From Tubulanus polymorphus (Eukaryota > Nemertea > Palaeonemertea > Tubulaniformes > Tubulanidae): 64,000 nt of DNA. Of the stretch, positions 21,558 through 34,100 are shown in pieces. A program made the position numbers and the translations under genes. The stretch spans positions 2,184,001-2,248,000 of the forward strand of contig NC_134035.1 of NCBI RefSeq assembly GCF_964204645.1, read 5' to 3'. The number at the start of each line of letters is the position of its first letter. Position 1 is the stretch's first letter. The notes below the pieces were generated by a model, which had not been told where the DNA came from, ran no database searches, and saw nothing but the letters and a program-made list of their open reading frames with translations.

Positions 21558-21605
21558 ATATGTGACACTACCGATTGGCTATGTTTGAACTAAAACGGGG
21601 CAACT

Positions 21606-24600
21606 GAAAAAAAACTGCTCGTGGCATCTAGAACCCGTCGTTTTCCCCCAGACGAAACTAGGAATATCCCCGATTCAAATTTACTCTTAAGCCTAATTCT
21701 TTCATATAAAATTGTTTCTTTAATAGTTTCAGAGCATTTCTTTTCTGGTTACAGTGTTATTGGAGTTGAATGCACTATTTTAGAGAATAAAGTTTAATTT
21801 GCTTGAAATTCTTCCTTTGGCATGTGAGCCTATCGCTTTACCGGATGCTAATACATTCCGCTGACAAAAGAGTTCTATCAAAAATGTTTTGAAATTCGTT
21901 TTAAAAGGATGTCCCCTTCGAAAAACCTCAAAAGATAGTAGAATTATTCATATAGAATGGAATCGTATTAAACATTGAACGAAATTCGGCTAATAAAAAT
22001 ATCTTTATTACTCGCATGCCACAGTGTGATAGCGAGGCTGAGTTAGATATCTACCGTACAGTGCTGCCCCTATGAATTACGATAGCGGAATTTTTGTGAA
22101 CTAAAATAGTGGTGCATATTTACCGCCGGAATTTAAATGTCCTTGTTACGTAAAATACGGACCAGTGTGGCGCCTAATTCTGATTGAATATGACACTATG
22201 AAAACGTTCTGAATTCTGTATGATATTGCCTTATTTTTTAGGTAACATATTTAATTCTTTTTAACTAAAATTCACTTACTTATCAATTAATATAGTATTT
22301 ATATACAGAATAACTGATTCATTTACATTTTTGAATGATAATTTATCATCTGAATTGACAAAATGTCCATATTTTTTCTTCGATATGTTCTAATTGCGCG
22401 CAAATAATCAGGGAACATACAAACACATGTCGTTCTCTCCCAGACCATACTAGAAATACCCCGATTCAAATTTACTCTTTCAAGGCTTATTCTTTGATAG
22501 AAAAATTGTTTGGTTCAAACGTTCAGAGCAGTTTTCAGAGTTTAAGAATTTTCTGCGGAATCCGGCCCGCAAATCGGTAATTAGTTCGTCCACTAAAGCC
22601 GTTCGAAGACTCTGGCAAGCGAGTATTATGTTAGTTCACGTTTTCCACGCTATCGTTATACGTAGCGGCAGCACTAGACGGTCGAGAATGAATGAGAATG
22701 AATTTTACTGTGGAGCGGGCTCAATTCAATCGCTAATTCTTTATTTACAGTGAACTATTCCCTCAATTGATAAAGACTTTAAAGCCACGATGATTTTAAA
22801 TGTACGAATTTTGATATTGGGTGAGAAGATAAGAATTCATGATACTTCATGTCCTCAGGGACGCACAGGGGGACCTCACTCCAGTTGACTTTGCTTTGCA
22901 GATATGTCACGACACGGTGAGCTGGTGAGGCCGGCCCGGCCCTGACTCGACCAGTTTCAGTTAGTTACAATGGCTTTCTCCCACTGCCACAGGCTGGGCT
23001 CTTGTGTAAAACGAGAATCTGTTAATCCAGTGCCGTACTGAAAACTGCTGAAAACTTTTGCTTAAGCCTTTACTATGTCAGAGTAATTGTACTGTTTTGC
23101 TTCCCTTACCCATCCTCCCTCAACCTCTCACCCCTTCCTCAACCTCTCACCCCATCCTCCCCCAACCTCTCACCTCATCCTCGCCCAACCTCTCACCCCA
23201 TCCTCCCTCAACCTCACCCAACCTCATCACCCCGCCTCAACCTCACCCCAACCTCTCAGTCAGTCTCCCTGCTGTTAATGTGATTTCAGTTTTAGAATTT
23301 CAGGTTTTACTCTGTCGGGCTGTGGTGTAAACTTCATCACGAATACTGGACGTGGTGGACTTCAACTGAAATTTATCACAGGCTAGTGAATGTGTGAGTA
23401 GAATTTCTTATAAGTTTCTAAAACAATTATGAGAAAGCAGTTTATCTGTAAACACTGTTTACACTGCATTTCATAACAATTGTCAATGGGGTTATTTGTA
23501 GCAGCCTGTAATTGTGTTGCAGGAATTATAATTCAGGGTTTTAGTAAGAGCATCAATTTTTACCTTAAAAATTAATTGAATATTTGACATCATTGAATAA
23601 AAATCGTTTTTGGACCGAATTTTGTGGGCGAATTTCATGTAAATTTGTGACGACCGAAACACGAAATCCTGAATATCTCATTTTAGGAGCATCTGATCCG
23701 AAATCTAACCTCATATTTGTAATCAGCACCCCAGGAAACACGTCTGCACAAAATTTCATTAAAATTGGGCCAAAAAAAAATTTTGACTTTGTACCCCATT
23801 TTTGGGGTGCATATTTTGGGCATTAAAACCCTTATTTGCTCATGAAGATGAATTCCGATTCAAAATCTGATTGCGGATCCGGAATCTACACCTCAGAATA
23901 CATATTCCTACTAATTTTCGAAGGAATCAGAGAAAAAAAAATTTTCGCCGAAAAAAAACTCCTGGACTTACACCTTAGATTTTTGCCATTTTTTGCCAAA
24001 AAATCGAATCTCTTCGATTTGCTTAAGATTTTAGTCCTCTATATTTTTAGGGGTGCTGATTCCAAATCCGCAATCAGATTTCGAATATCTCAAAAACTCT
24101 GGGGTCCAAGACCTTTTGAAAATTTAGGGGGTCCCCAAAAAATCGAATTTCTCATTTTCTGGGCCTCGGATCCGAAAAATTCTCTCAGATTTGTAATCAG
24201 CACCCAAGAATACATGTCTGTACTGAATTTCATCGAAATCTGAGACAAAAAATATTTGACCCCTGACACTCATATTTGTGGAGTAGCAGCCTACCTTAGA
24301 TTGCCATTTCTCTGATACACCGGTAACTAGACTTTACTCTAACTCTGTATGTTAGATTTGTGGCCTCAAATCTTTTAAGTTTCATGTATATTTTTAGGAT
24401 GTTTGTCATCATTAGGAACTACATGTATGTATTGACGTTTTTGTTTGTTAGGACTACATCAGATGAACTGGATAAATATGTGTTGGCAGCGTTAGAACTC
24501 ACCGAGAGGATAAACAAACAAACGAACACATATTGGGAGAACTTGACTTCGGTTATAGTGAACTTTATGTCCACGAGGACTAAATATGTGACACTACCGA

Positions 24601-24632
24601 TTGGCTATGTTTGAACTAAAAACTGGGCAACT
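21606..24632. repeat. 3.03-kb tandem unit, copy 2
   Basis: This is nearly the same as copy 1 over its full length, with small indels in the C/T-rich tract and near 22680-22700. It is head-to-tail with copies 1 and 3, which points to unequal exchange and not to separate transposition. Confidence 0.9.
24452..24614 (+). other. Exon-like open frame ending tandem unit 2
   Basis: Following TTTGTTTGTTAG there is a 53-codon open stretch with TTSDELDKYVLAALELTERI, TNTYWENLTSVIVNF and a TGA stop after IGYV. Composition is protein-like, amphipathic and helical. It could be a terminal exon whose upstream exons are not recognisable. The family was not recognised. Confidence 0.35.
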
Positions 24633-25603
24633 GAAAAAAAACTGCTCGTGGCATCTTGAACCCGTCGTTCGCTCCCAGACGAAACTAGGAATATCCCCGA
24701 TTCAAATTTACTCTTAAGCCTAATTCTTTCATAGAAAATTGTTTCTTTAATAGTTTCAGAGCATTTCTTTTCTGGTTACAGTGTTATTGGTAGTTGAATG
24801 CACTATTTTAGAGAATAAAGTTTAATTTGCTTGAAATTCTTCCTTTGGCATGTGAGCCTATCGCTTTACCGGATGCTAATAAATTCCGCTGACAAAAGAG
24901 TTCTATCAAAAATGTTTTGAAATTCGTTTTAAAAAGATATTCCCCTTCGAAAAACCTTTAACGATAGTACAATTATTCATATAAAATGGAATCGTAGTAA
25001 ACATTGAACGAAATTCGGCTAATGAAAATATCTTTATTACTCGCATGCCACAGTGTGATGGCGAGGCTGAGTTAGATATCTACCGTACAGTGCTGCCCCT
25101 ATGAATTACGATAGCGGAATTTTTGTGAACTTACTTATCAATTAATATAGTATTTATATACAGAATAACTGATTCATTTACATTTTTGAATGATAATTTA
25201 TCATCTGAATTGACAAAATGTCCATATTTTTTCTTCGATATGTTCTAATTGCGCGCAAATAATCAGGGAACATACAAACACCTGTCGCTCTCTCCCAGAC
25301 CATACTAAAAATACCCCGAGTCAAATTTACTCTTTCAAGGCTTATTCTTTAATAGAAAAATTGTTTGGTTCAAACGTTTAGAGCAGTTTTCAGAGTTTAA
25401 GAATTTTCTGCGGAATCCGGCCCGCAAATCGGTAATTAGTTCGTCCACTAAAGCCGTTCGAAGACTCTGGCAAGCGAGTATTATGTTAGTTCACGTTTTC
25501 AACGCTATCGTTATACATAGGGGCAGCACTAGACGGTCGAGATTGAATTGATCGCGCTAATTTTACTGTGGAGCGGGCTCAATTCAATCGCTAATTCTTT
25601 ATT
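24633..25603. repeat. Tandem unit copy 3, truncated
   Basis: This follows the other units to CTAATTCTTTATT, then diverges. Relative to copy 2 it lacks about 174 bases (equivalent to 22102-22275); the breakpoint at about 25131 lies at a GAAC/AAC microhomology. Confidence 0.85.
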
Positions 25604-26383
25604 ACTAATTGAGATCTACATATAAAGTGAGATTGAAGTGAAATAAAACATAAGAATGATTACAGTTAGATTCCTTGTTTCGTGTCGTCAATGTTTTAGT
25701 TAAACTCATATTGACTTATCAGTCACTTGCCTGGAAATCAGAGATAACTCATTCGATTCTAGGCAGATCAAGTCAGGGAAAACATCATGCATGCCAGGGA
25801 ATAGTCGAGGAAACTGATTTAGAAACGACTGCATTGTTTTCAGATACCGACTTTACCGACCGTATCTATGATACACTATAGAAACAGTCGTTTCTAAAAT
25901 AAGTTCAAATACGTTAGACAAATTAATTACGTTGCCCCGATTAACTAAACTATGGAGAATTTGAATGACTGTTGAATTCCGGGTACTATTACTAACAAAT
26001 TCGAGGTTTGATAATTTCTTTGTTTTGTCGAAAAAGGTTTTTAATTCATTTTCAGGTTTTCATTTATTGCCATCCAACGATTTTTTTGTCATTACTGGAT
26101 GTACTAATACTGATGACTGAGACGAATTTGTTTGTAACAGTTGAAATGAGTTCATGCTCATTCATTTGAGTTGCATAAGAATCCTGAATTTGAAAGGAGC
26201 TGGATTAACCGAAAGATACGACATCGCCCGCCCGCACCAGGTGGTTTCACTGAACCCAGGACGCCTGGTTGGTCCAGCTGGATAACTTCCTTAGACACCA
26301 TGGAATCAATATACCCACTAAAATTCATGCACAGAATTTGTTCATTCATTTCGTCGACAAATTATATCATATCATTTTTCTGG
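25604..26383. other. Gene-free stretch before the foldback element
   Basis: No gene is recognised. The segment 26225-26290 is relatively GC-rich and contains imperfect inverted pieces (CCAGGTGG / CCAGGACGCCTGG). The short frames here lack support. Confidence 0.45.
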
Positions 26384-26488
26384 TTGCAGGCTCAAGTTGC
26401 ATATTTGAACAATGACCTGTCGCGCACGACTAACTGGAACCATGACCGTGACAGGGACGTGATTAGCCTATTTGCATTCTGTACATGA
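26384..26488 (+). pseudogene. Small exon-like cassette, copy B
   Basis: The left-arm copy of the 34-codon cassette: contains AQVAYLNNDLSRTTNWN and HDRDRDVISL, then TGA. Differences from copies A and C are mostly non-synonymous. Confidence 0.35.
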
Positions 26489-27209
26489 GTCAGTTATAGA
26501 TATATCGGCTGTCATACGAGACACACGTACAGTTTTGTAGGGATTTAGGATATCGACTCTGGGAGAAAATACGTGAGATTTTTGGAACGGAAATACATTA
26601 TTTGGAATTCTCAAATTCGAAATTTCAAAAACCCTCGTTCGTATCAGGATGACATTGACTCCGTAGCTGCAAGCTAATAGTTTTTGAAACGGGAATTCGC
26701 TATCCGACTAACACGAATCCGAATTCTCGAATTCATCGTTCATATCTGGATAAACTGCAGCAATCAGTGTTAGAGCTGATGATATCGTAGAATGGATTCT
26801 CGTTGTAGACGACGACGCTATAAGAAATCTGTGAGGGATAAACTAGTGTAATATCGGGATATAATAAGCTGATAATCGATCAGTGTATCGGACAATGATC
26901 ATCGGATTAATTATCAAACGTAATCGCTAATTGAGAAAACCTTTGTTGAGACATTTTAGTGATGTTTATTTGAATTCATTTATTTTCAAACTTGAGGTTA
27001 AGTCAGATTCCTGTTTGTTCTTCGTTAATTCATTCCTGTATGATTAACCATTTTCAAAAATAAACATAAATATATCATAATTAGTATTCTATATTGGATG
27101 TTGTTTTATTCATTCCACTCTTATTGTGATACTCTAAAGATATTTAATGACTGGGAGGATTCGATCATAGGACAGAGGCTCTAAAATACCCTGGCAGGCG
27201 GTGAATAAC

Positions 27210-27535
27210 AGCGCTGGCAAGTGAGGAAATTGGCTCGTTTTTTCCCTGGCAAGCGAGGAAACTGGGAGGTCAGGAAATTGGCTCTTTTTTGCCCTGGCAA
27301 GCGAGGAAACTGGCTCCTTTTTACCCTGGCAAGCGAGGAAACTGGCTCTTTTTTGCCCTGGCAAGCGAGGAAACTGGCCCTTTTTTGCCCTGGCAAGCGA
27401 GGAAACTGGCTCCTTTTTGCCCTGGCAAGCGAGGAAACTGGCTCCTTTTTGCCCTGGCAAGCGAGGAAACTGGCTCCTTTTTGCCCTGGCAAGCGAGGAA
27501 ACTGGCTCCTTTTTGCCCTGGCAAGCGAGTATTGG
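27210..27535 (+). repeat. 32-bp tandem array, left arm
   Basis: About nine copies of a unit built from GCCCTGGCAAGCGAGG plus AAACTGGCTCCTTTTT. Period is 32 bp; the outer two copies are irregular. Open frames in every phase are a by-product, since a 32-bp period without stops cycles through all three frames. Confidence 0.95.
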
Positions 27536-27965
27536 TCCGGTCCCGCATATTATAGGTCCGCTTCCGTAAAATGCCTGCCTCTCCTGGGGGAAGTGGCCTC
27601 TTTGGCTCCTTTTTGCCCTGGCAAGCGAGTATTGGTCCGTTCCCGCATTTTATAGGTCCGCTTCCGCAATGTGGCTGCCTCTCCTAGGCGAAGTGGCCAC
27701 TTCCCCCAGGAGAGGCAGGCAATTTACGGAAGCGGACCTATAATATGCGGGACCGGACCGATACTCGCTTGCCAGGGCAAAAAGGAGCCAAAGAGGCCAC
27801 TTCCCCCAGGAGAGGCAGGCATTTTACGGAAGCGGACCTATAATATGCGGGACCGGACTGATACTCGCTTGCCAGGGCAAAAAGGAGCCAAAGAGGCCTC
27901 TTCCCCCAGGAGAGGCAGGCATTTTACGGATGCGGACCTATAATATGCGGGACCGGACCGATACT
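27536..27965. repeat. Central blocks of the foldback element
   Basis: Blocks with CCCGCATATTATAGGTCCG, CCGTAAAATGCCTGCCTC and TCCTGGGGGAAGTGGC alternate with single 32-bp array units. The orientation switches near 27700 at GGCGAAGTGGCCACTTCCCC. The right side carries about one more block than the left. Confidence 0.85.
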
Positions 27966-27969
27966 CGCT

Positions 27970-28318
27970 TGCCATGGTAAAAAGGAGCCAGTTTCCTCGC
28001 TTGCCAGGGCAAAAAGGAGCCAGTTTCCTCGCTTGCCAGGGCAAAAAGGAGCCAGTTTCCTCGCTTGCCAGGGCAAAAAGGAGCCAGTTTCCTCGCTTGC
28101 CAGGGCAAAAAGGAGCCAGTTTCCTCGCTTGCCAGGGCAAAAAAGAGCCAGTTTCCTCGCTTGCCAGGGCAAAAAAGAGCCAGTTTCCTCGCTTGCCAGG
28201 GTAAAAAGGAGCCAGTTTCCTCGCTTGCCAGGGCAAAAAAGAGCCAATTTCCTGACCTCCCAGTTTCCTCGCTTGCCAGGGAAAAAACGAGCCAATTTCC
28301 TCACTTGCCAGCGCTGTT
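27970..28318 (-). repeat. 32-bp tandem array, right arm
   Basis: The inverted counterpart of the left array (unit read on this strand as TTGCCAGGGCAAAAAGGAGC plus CAGTTTCCTCGC). It has about ten copies, including irregular outer ones matching the left outer copies. Confidence 0.95.
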
Positions 28319-29044
28319 ATTCACCGCCTGCCAGGGTATTTTAGAGCCTCTGTCCTATGATCGAATCCTCCCAGTCATTAAATATCTTTAGAGTATCACA
28401 ATAAGAGTGTAATGAATAAAACAACATCCAATATAGAATACTAATTATGATATATTTATGTTTATTTTTGAAAATGGTTAATCATACAGGAATGAATTAA
28501 CGAAGAACAAACAGGAATCTGACTTAACCTCAAGTTTGAAAATAAATGAATTCAAATAAACATCACTGAAATGTCTCACCAAAGGTTTTCTCAATTAGCG
28601 ATCACGTTTGATAATTAATCCGATGATCATTGTCCGATACACTGATCGATTATCAGCTTATTATATCCCGATATTACACTAGTTTATTCCTAACAGATTT
28701 CTTATAGCGTCGTCATCTTCAACAAAATCGAGAATGCTCTACGATAGACTCAGCTCTAACACCTATTGCTGCAGTTATATCCAGATGTAAACGATAAATT
28801 CCGATAACGATAAATTTATTTTGACCGAGTAGCGAATTCCCGTTTCAAAAACCTATGTATTTTCTTGCAGCTCCGGAGTCAATGTCATCCAGATACGAAC
28901 GATGGTTTTTGAAATTTCGAATCTGAGAATTCCAAATAATGTATTTCCGTTCCAAAAATCTCACGTATTTTCTCGCAGAGTCAATATCCTAAATTCCTAC
29001 AAAACTGTACGTGTGTCTCGTATGACAGCCGATATATCTCTGAC

Positions 29045-29149
29045 TAATGTACAGAATGTATATAGGCTAATCACGTCCCCGTCACGGTCATGGTTCCAGT
29101 TAGTCGTGCGCGACAAGTCATTGTTCAAATATGCAACTTGCGCCTCCAA
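29045..29149 (-). pseudogene. Small exon-like cassette, copy C
   Basis: The right-arm copy, inverted. It contains EAQVAYLNNDLSRTTNWN. The TGA present in the other two copies is TTA here, so the frame runs on. Confidence 0.35.
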
Positions 29150-31177
29150 TAAAATGAATTCATAAGGTGATGACCGACTGTAGATTTTAGAAAACTAATC
29201 GAAATGGTCAAAAACTCCAAGTGAAACTGAAACTCATGTGTTGTAGAAAATAATAGTCAATAACCAGGGACAGTATTTTCTTGTCAGCGGTTTTGTACAA
29301 ACCAAATTTATCCTGTTGAGCAAATCTGATTTGATTCAGATGACACGTGACTGGCAAATTACCGGTGCGATTAGGAAAATCAAATCTGATTTGACAGGAA
29401 AAATTCACTTCATGTTAATTAATTGCGAACCGAAATTATTTGCATAAGTTTTGAACCGTTTAAAACATCCAATATCAGACCGTGTTTCCTGCAATTTCCT
29501 ATGACTAGCTGCTTTCAAATCCAATACATTCAATATCATTCGAATAGGGCTTTTCGATATAACAATAGTGTTAACTTTATTGTTCCATGAGAATCACAAT
29601 CAACAGGAATATATAAATATCTAGAGAGAGTTAACAGTTAGACAGTAGATAGAAATGAGGAAATAAGTTGTTTAGAAAGTCAGAAGATCTTTTTTGTTGA
29701 TACAAGTAGTACATAAAACGTTAAATGCCACTATAATTTGAAACAGTACACCCGCTGATGGATAAATTGATAAATACTTGTACATATCCCTGGGCTGCCC
29801 TGCTGTTTACTGTCATCATCAATTTTAACACGTGATTTCTATGTTTAAAGCTGCTATCACACGTCAATATCCCGCAAAACCCATATTTGATGATAAAACA
29901 GCTTATTGGGAGTTTCTTTCAAAGTATTGACTAAACTTCATCTCATCACCTGATGATAAAGTTGAGTCATCAAATTTGAAACCGTTTAATCATCACCTGT
30001 GGGTTTTGCTCAGTAACTCTGAAATACTGAGATCAATCAATCTCTATACCAGTCATGCTATCACACAATTTGGCCCGGGTCAAACTGGCCTCGACCAGAC
30101 CGCAGGCAAATTTGCCCTGTGACTAATTAGAGTGCGTAAATCACTCACTTGTTATTGAAATGCTATGAAAATGATGCTGTAGCAAGCGAGGTGATTCACT
30201 TCTGGAACCAGATCTGACCTGTGCTAAAATCTGGCATGAGTCAGGTCCTATGTTTTCGGTGTGGCCAAATTTTGCTCGTATCAAATAGGCCCGATTTGGC
30301 ACCAGCGCAAATGTTTGGCCCAGGTTGAATAAAAATGCTCGTGTGATTGCGACTAAAAATAGCCTAAATACCGGATAAGCTTTACTGTACAAATAGCTTC
30401 TGAATATAAAATAGATACTGGTACATGTAAATGTATTATCCTGTAAGATACCAACGTTTTTTATTGTTTAGTTATGAAGACATGAGATTTTAGAACTGAA
30501 TATCTGCAACTGTGAGTCTATTTAGTATGGCGAAGTATATTCTATCCAGATATCGGATATCGGATATCACTCACTGCAAATTCTAGTGTCTGCAATACTT
30601 AGTACAACTTACAGAACAAGAATAAGGCAATACCTTATACATACTCGATGTACTATAGCGTACTAGCTGATATATAAAACCTAATAATCAATAACGAAAT
30701 AATTCCCTCACTAAAAGTGAATTTATGCATCATACATCAAGACCGCAATGATTTGCCAACATTCTACTTGACACCGGCGCAGAGCTGTAGTGATCGGTTA
30801 TCGGTTCAAATCAGAGATTGGTGCGGGATCTAATAATAGCAGAATGGTGGCTGGCAAGTATCTTGGTCGAACATTCTTCTCCGGGCTCTCCCCTCATCGG
30901 AAAAAAACCTCGAATTGGCTAATAATTCGTGCTCAGTGGTTCAAGGATAGAGAAATGGAATGTTGTGGTCTCGATTTAACGATGCATTAATTCACTTTCA
31001 GTGTTTCGAGTGCGATGTATTATTACATGGAAAATCCACCATAACAAATGATAGATATTCAAACCAATCTAACTATAGACATGAATTTCAAATCAATTTT
31101 AAAAAGATCAAAATTGTCTTTCAGCGTAAATGGAATGCATGAAGTAAGCGTGATGGTCGTGTACAGTGAGTGAAGTA
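29150..31177. other. Gene-free DNA with dispersed repeats
   Basis: It holds the repeat at 29276-29400 (see its own entry) and a possible hAT-like MITE at about 30055-30355, whose ends carry ATCACACAATTTGGCCCGGG and TTTGGCCCAGG ... CGTGTGAT in inverted order. A direct ATCGGATATCGGATATC repeat lies near 30555. No gene is recognised; this would include the 3' UTR of the CCDC91-like gene. Confidence 0.45.
29276..29400 (-). repeat. Dispersed repeat, copy 1
   Basis: Read on the minus strand it matches 37722-37845: AAATCAGATTTGATTTTCCT, GTCACGTGT, CAACAGGAT and GCTGACAAGAAAATACT occur in the same order. It is a transposon fragment of unknown class. Confidence 0.75.
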
Positions 31178-34100
31178 TCACTTTGCGTCATCAGAAAGTT
31201 CAGTCGTAGAAGATGCCATCAGGAGATCGAGTTGTTTCCGAGCCCCTTCTAGGAATACATCTAGACTGGAGAGTTGTCTTCGATTTACAGCTTTATCGCG
31301 CTGTAAGAGAGTAATGTAATACATACACACACTGTTTATCGAGGTTATCCCCTATTTTATGCTTTTTTTACATCCTCCCTCAGCAGGGATTTGAACCTGA
31401 TGGCATCGAGACTGCCAAAACCAAAACCTTGCCCGACTAGCCCGAACGTGCAGCTACATGCGCAGCTTAGATGATATCAATATTAGCCAATCAGAAATCC
31501 CATGGGTTTTTCCATTTATAGTTTATCCATGAAATTTGCTTCACTGATTACACAACAGGCAATCTGATTGACTGAAGTTTTATGCGGCAAACTTGCGCAC
31601 TCAGATTAGTGTCGTGGCTGAGTCTAGCGATGCTATCAGGTTTGTACCCACGCCGAGGGAATATGCCTTTTTCACTAAAAGGTGTATGAAATATTCTAAT
31701 TCGTCTAACACTGACCTGTCTCTGTTCGTCAACGTATAAATTCATTTCGGCTTTATTCGTCTGTAACATCTGTTTTCGCGAGTCGGCGCTTTTCTTTCGC
31801 TCGTCTTCGAAAGCGGTTTCTAAAGTTTTCTGAAAAAAATAACATCAACAGTGAGGATAACCGATCTAAGATGGCAATTTGAAGATTAAACAATAAAACA
31901 TGCATAACTTACGAGATTTTTCTCCCGCTCCTCTCTGATAATCTCGTCGAAGTGAAGTCGACACTTTTCTTTTTCTTCGTCCAGTAAATTAGCCATCTTC
32001 CCCTGAAATGTATTAGTCAATATGTGTACTCTGCTCTTCATTCATAGTGATATGGCTCTAACTCAAGGGGCTGATTATACGTAATTTTTTAAGGCAAATG
32101 ATATGATCCATTGAAGAGTTGTATATTGAGATATGATGTATGGCAAACAAGTAAATTTGCACATGCATGTAGTAACTAAACAAAAGGCATCAAATTATTG
32201 CAAAAATGAGTAACAGTTGAATCAAAATTCATATACTCCTACGAAAAAGGCAATTAACTTTTAAACATTTGTAAGTTTCAGCGTCCTGCAATGCAGCAAT
32301 CAAAAGTATTTCCGAGCAAGTAATCATCCCCTGCCAAGCAAGACCATGATAAAACCGAACCGAAATGATAACAAACAATTTCCTTTCTATAATTTGAATA
32401 ATCGCAACGTAAACCCTGACTTTACCTTTTCATCTCGTATGAGCTGCATTGATTTCTCTCTTTCTTGTTGTAGTACTGTTTCAATTGTTTTCTGACTGGT
32501 ATCGCGCTCCTCCTACGACCAGAATACCGAATGGAATAATATTCAGTTTAAACGACGGATGAAACAAAAGAACTGGAATCTCGCGTCCGTGTCAACAGTT
32601 ATCAACTTACCAACAGAGCGAGTTTTATGGCTTCGCGACTTTTCTCTCTCTCGTTCGATAAACATTTCTCCAGTTCCTCCTAAAACAAAATCATTCATCG
32701 AAATTGCATCATGAAGTTTCATTTAGATTACATACAGTAGAACCTTGTTACAACGAACTTCAGGAGGCCAGAAAATCTGTTTATTGTAACTGGTAGTTCA
32801 TTGAAATTATTGAACTTAACCTACTAGGGACGTTAAATCGTTAAATGCCAGGTCGCTATTAACGAAATTCAACTAAATTATAAGTTGATTCAGCTTGCCT
32901 TGGATCTTGGTTCTTGAGGGAAAATTCTGCAAATTCTAGGCTAGTCGCAGCAGGGATAGGACAGCACCGTATGAATTGGGGAAGGAAAATTCAGAGCATG
33001 CAATAATCCGAGGCTATAGGCTCTGTTGCAGTTGGAGTCGTGAAATGTTTGGATGCTTACCCGATGTTTCTGTTCCAAGTCAGCGATGAGTTCATGTATT
33101 TTCTTGCTGTTATCGATGCGATCTTGTTCTAACGAATCGTTCAATTGCTTTCGCTAAAATAAACCAGAAGCAAATTCCTTTTACGTTTAGGATCATCTAA
33201 CTTTCCAAAAGGGATGGTTCTTAAAGTATGTACACAAAAAGATCGAAAATCAAAAACTCGTTGTACCACATTGCCAATGACCTCTTCCTTATGTGTTTGT
33301 TGAGCATAAATGCTTGCCAATAGGTAGACTTAAAAAATAGCGGATTTCAAAAACCTTAACAAACATGTCTTGCATCCAGGTCAATCTTATTTTCAACGCG
33401 TCTGGCCGCATAATCTTAACATAAAGGCTGGTTTCAACAGAATCATTAGGGATTTAGAAGCCAAATAAACAAGGCCAAATACATACTAGTAAAACATGGT
33501 GTATTTTGATAACATCAATTACGTACGCTTTGTTCAAATAGCTACCTCTTTGCGTATATATACTTAAAGAACAATCCAGAAGTTTCCATGCCCTGCACTT
33601 ATCCTTACCTGCTCATGCATAGAATTTTCATACATCTCGGCTTTAGTTTTCAGTACATCCTGCAGGTGGCGTTCGCTGACTTCTTGTTGCTCCAAAATGG
33701 CCACTTTACAAAGTTGTTTATATTCCTCGACGATCAAAGCGACCGCGTCGTGACCGGCTTTTCTTACCGCGTCTAAATCGAGTCTGTGTCGAGTCTACAA
33801 AAAGTGGGAAATATGTGAAACATTATGAGATCATAACAGTTTGATCCAGGGTTCATAGTAGCAAGGCTAAGACAAAAATAAGCACTTTCAAGCATAGTAA
33901 AAACAAGCACTTTGATCATAAAAGTAAGAATTTTGTAAGGCAAAAAACAGATGCTCTTCCTATCGTTTAAGACCGTCCAAAAATAATTTGGGGATATCAA
34001 AAGTCAAAAGTAAGAACATTAAAATTTTTGTGAAAATTAAGCACTTTGTAAGGGCTTTGCTCGATTTCATCAAAATTAAGCACTTTTGAAACTAGCTATG

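Larger units (their letters stand above)
18551..21605. repeat. 3.05-kb tandem unit, copy 1
   Basis: It starts GAAAAAAAACTGCTCGTGG. The same sequence recurs at 21606 and 24633, giving periods of 3055 and 3027 bp. Internal landmarks are GTAGCGGCAGCAC-like blocks near 19615, a C/T-rich tandem tract (CCTCAACCTCTCACCCC, 20049-20220), and an AT-rich section of degenerate internal repeats (20550-21240). An exon-like open frame lies at 21422-21557. No transposase or polymerase domain is seen. Confidence 0.9.
26384..29149. mobile_element. 2.77-kb foldback (FB-like) palindromic element
   Basis: The left arm from 26384 and the right arm ending at 29149 are inverted copies of each other, about 1.38 kb each, with the symmetry axis near 27768. 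The outer arms are unique AT-rich DNA and include the small exon-like cassette at their tips. The inner arms are arrays of a 32-bp tandem repeat, and the centre holds alternating GCCTGCCTCTCCTGGGGGAA blocks. Long inverted arms made of short tandem repeats are the architecture of Drosophila FB/Galileo foldback transposons (established knowledge). Membership in that group is inference, because no transposase is present. An inverted segmental duplication is the alternative. Confidence 0.75.

Noticed and set aside
25675-25881. 68-codon open frame after the tandem units
   Set aside because: No recognisable domain, no copy elsewhere in the window and no splice signals that add exons.
27210-28318. 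CRISPR array
   Set aside because: The repeat is contiguous with no variable spacers, and the DNA is a eukaryotic nuclear genome.
27134-28391. Many overlapping open frames on both strands over the 32-bp arrays
   Set aside because: A 32-bp unit without stops gives open frames in all phases; the peptides are simple repeats of the DNA unit and differ only by phase.
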